This document shows positions 63,401 through 64,000 of a DNA stretch of 64,000 nucleotides, piece after piece. Position numbers and translations under genes: made by a program. The DNA is from Daphnia carinata (lineage: Eukaryota > Arthropoda > Branchiopoda > Diplostraca > Daphniidae), in assembly GCF_022539665.2 (NCBI RefSeq), contig NC_081331.1:3506501-3570500 (forward strand), read 5' to 3'. Position 1 is the first letter of the stretch, and each line of letters begins with the position of its first letter. The notes beneath the pieces were generated by a model. That model saw only the letters and a list, made by a program, of their open reading frames with translations. It made no database searches and was not told where the DNA came from.

Positions 63401-64000
63401 CTCCCTGTAAATTATCTTTTGTCTGTCAACAGAGACACCGACATGGAGACCAAGAACTCCAGTTTCTTGGTTATGGCAACTAGTTTTCGTATCACATTAA
63501 ACCGTACTTTCTTGCGCACCATCATTAAGTTTTTGCAACAGTTAGAGTTCATCATAGTTCAGTCCTAACAGTAAATCGTAGTTAGTCAATCATAGTTTTT
63601 AAAGTTGTACAATAGTTAGTTTACTGAAAAATAAATCATTTCTGCGAACTCTAGCCAGGAAAATGCGAAATAATTGGTTTCGTGAAACGCAGTACAATTG
63701 TCTGTAAGTCGCTGTATTCATATGACTCGACCAGTATTTTCTATACCGCCGTGTATTTCTTTGAACTTCCCTGTTCTGCCGATGGTTCTCATCTTTATCT
63801 TCTTTTACGGCATCCAATGATCTTCCTTGCTACTAATATACACGCTCTTTTTAATTATCCACCGTCTTTAATTACTGCAGGTGAATAGTTGATTATCTAT
63901 ACTAACTTTCCCGTGCTTAAAATGAACGAATCGAAACAAAGAAGAGCATAAAAACTTGTCGGTACATCTTCCTGTACGTATAAAAAAGTCAGAATATTGC
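60410..64000. other. Probable intron of the dpr-family gene
   Basis: No upstream Dpr exon was found here: I looked on the minus strand for the preceding Ig half with its first Cys and for the first Ig domain. The stretch is most simply intron, with the 5' part of the gene beyond the window edge. A plus-strand frame at 62600-62806 is unrecognised. A TATA-like element on the plus strand at 63267 is listed separately. Confidence 0.55.
63267..63274 (+). promoter_or_regulatory. Candidate TATA box (TATAAATA), opposite strand to dpr
   Basis: TATAAATA is preceded by a CTCGAGTGC segment and followed about 30 bases later by GCATTTGAG. The first ATG after it (63354) opens only an 18-residue frame, MKAVINHRLAMANFDFSL, ending at TAA 63410. 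This could drive a short or non-coding transcript, or be chance. Confidence 0.2.

Noticed and set aside
1-64000. Operons, ribosome binding sites, CRISPR arrays, insertion sequences, rRNA
   Set aside because: The window is eukaryotic with spliced genes; repeats are simple-sequence tracts without spacer structure, and I saw no transposase, reverse transcriptase or rRNA-like sequence.

Overview
The window is eukaryotic. Coding sequence is split into short exons with GT/AG borders, introns are kilobases long, and most of the DNA is non-coding with many A/T homopolymers and microsatellites. The two genes I recognise are an ADAMTS-like extracellular matrix gene and a dpr-family immunoglobulin gene. 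The dpr family is typical of arthropods, so an arthropod is likely. A branchiopod crustacean such as Daphnia would fit, but that is inference.

Layout. From 1 to about 16 kb I find no recognisable family. This stretch is packed with very long A and T runs. Its one interesting point is a possible minus-strand first exon at 6170-6286, about 120 bases downstream of a TATA box at 6408-6415. From 16,011 to 30,128 on the minus strand lie the first five coding exons of an ADAMTS-like secreted glycoprotein. They encode a signal peptide, a first thrombospondin type-1 repeat with an unusual basic/Ser/Thr-rich insertion, and the start of the Cys-rich module. All exon phases agree and give 226 residues. 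The rest of that gene is not visible and probably lies beyond position 1. From 30,129 to 55,803 is a long upstream/intergenic region with a GC-rich island at about 32.1-32.6 kb and a few hairpins and weak signals. From 55,804 to 60,409 on the minus strand are the last two coding exons of a dpr-family cell-surface protein: the second half of its last Ig domain and the hydrophobic C-terminus. Its earlier exons lie beyond 64 kb or were not found in 60.4-64 kb.

Both recognised genes are transcribed leftward, head to tail, and both encode proteins for the secretory pathway. In other animals ADAMTS-like proteins act in the extracellular matrix, and Dpr proteins bind DIP partners on neighbouring neurons. 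Nothing in the sequence shows that the two work together.

I found no convincing novel system. The best leads are a 200-residue open frame behind a TATA box on the opposite strand inside ADAMTS-like intron 2 (20.70-21.44 kb), the TATA-linked first exon near 6.2 kb, an orphan exon-like segment near 29 kb, and the odd insertion in the first thrombospondin repeat. All coordinates and splice sites were read by eye.
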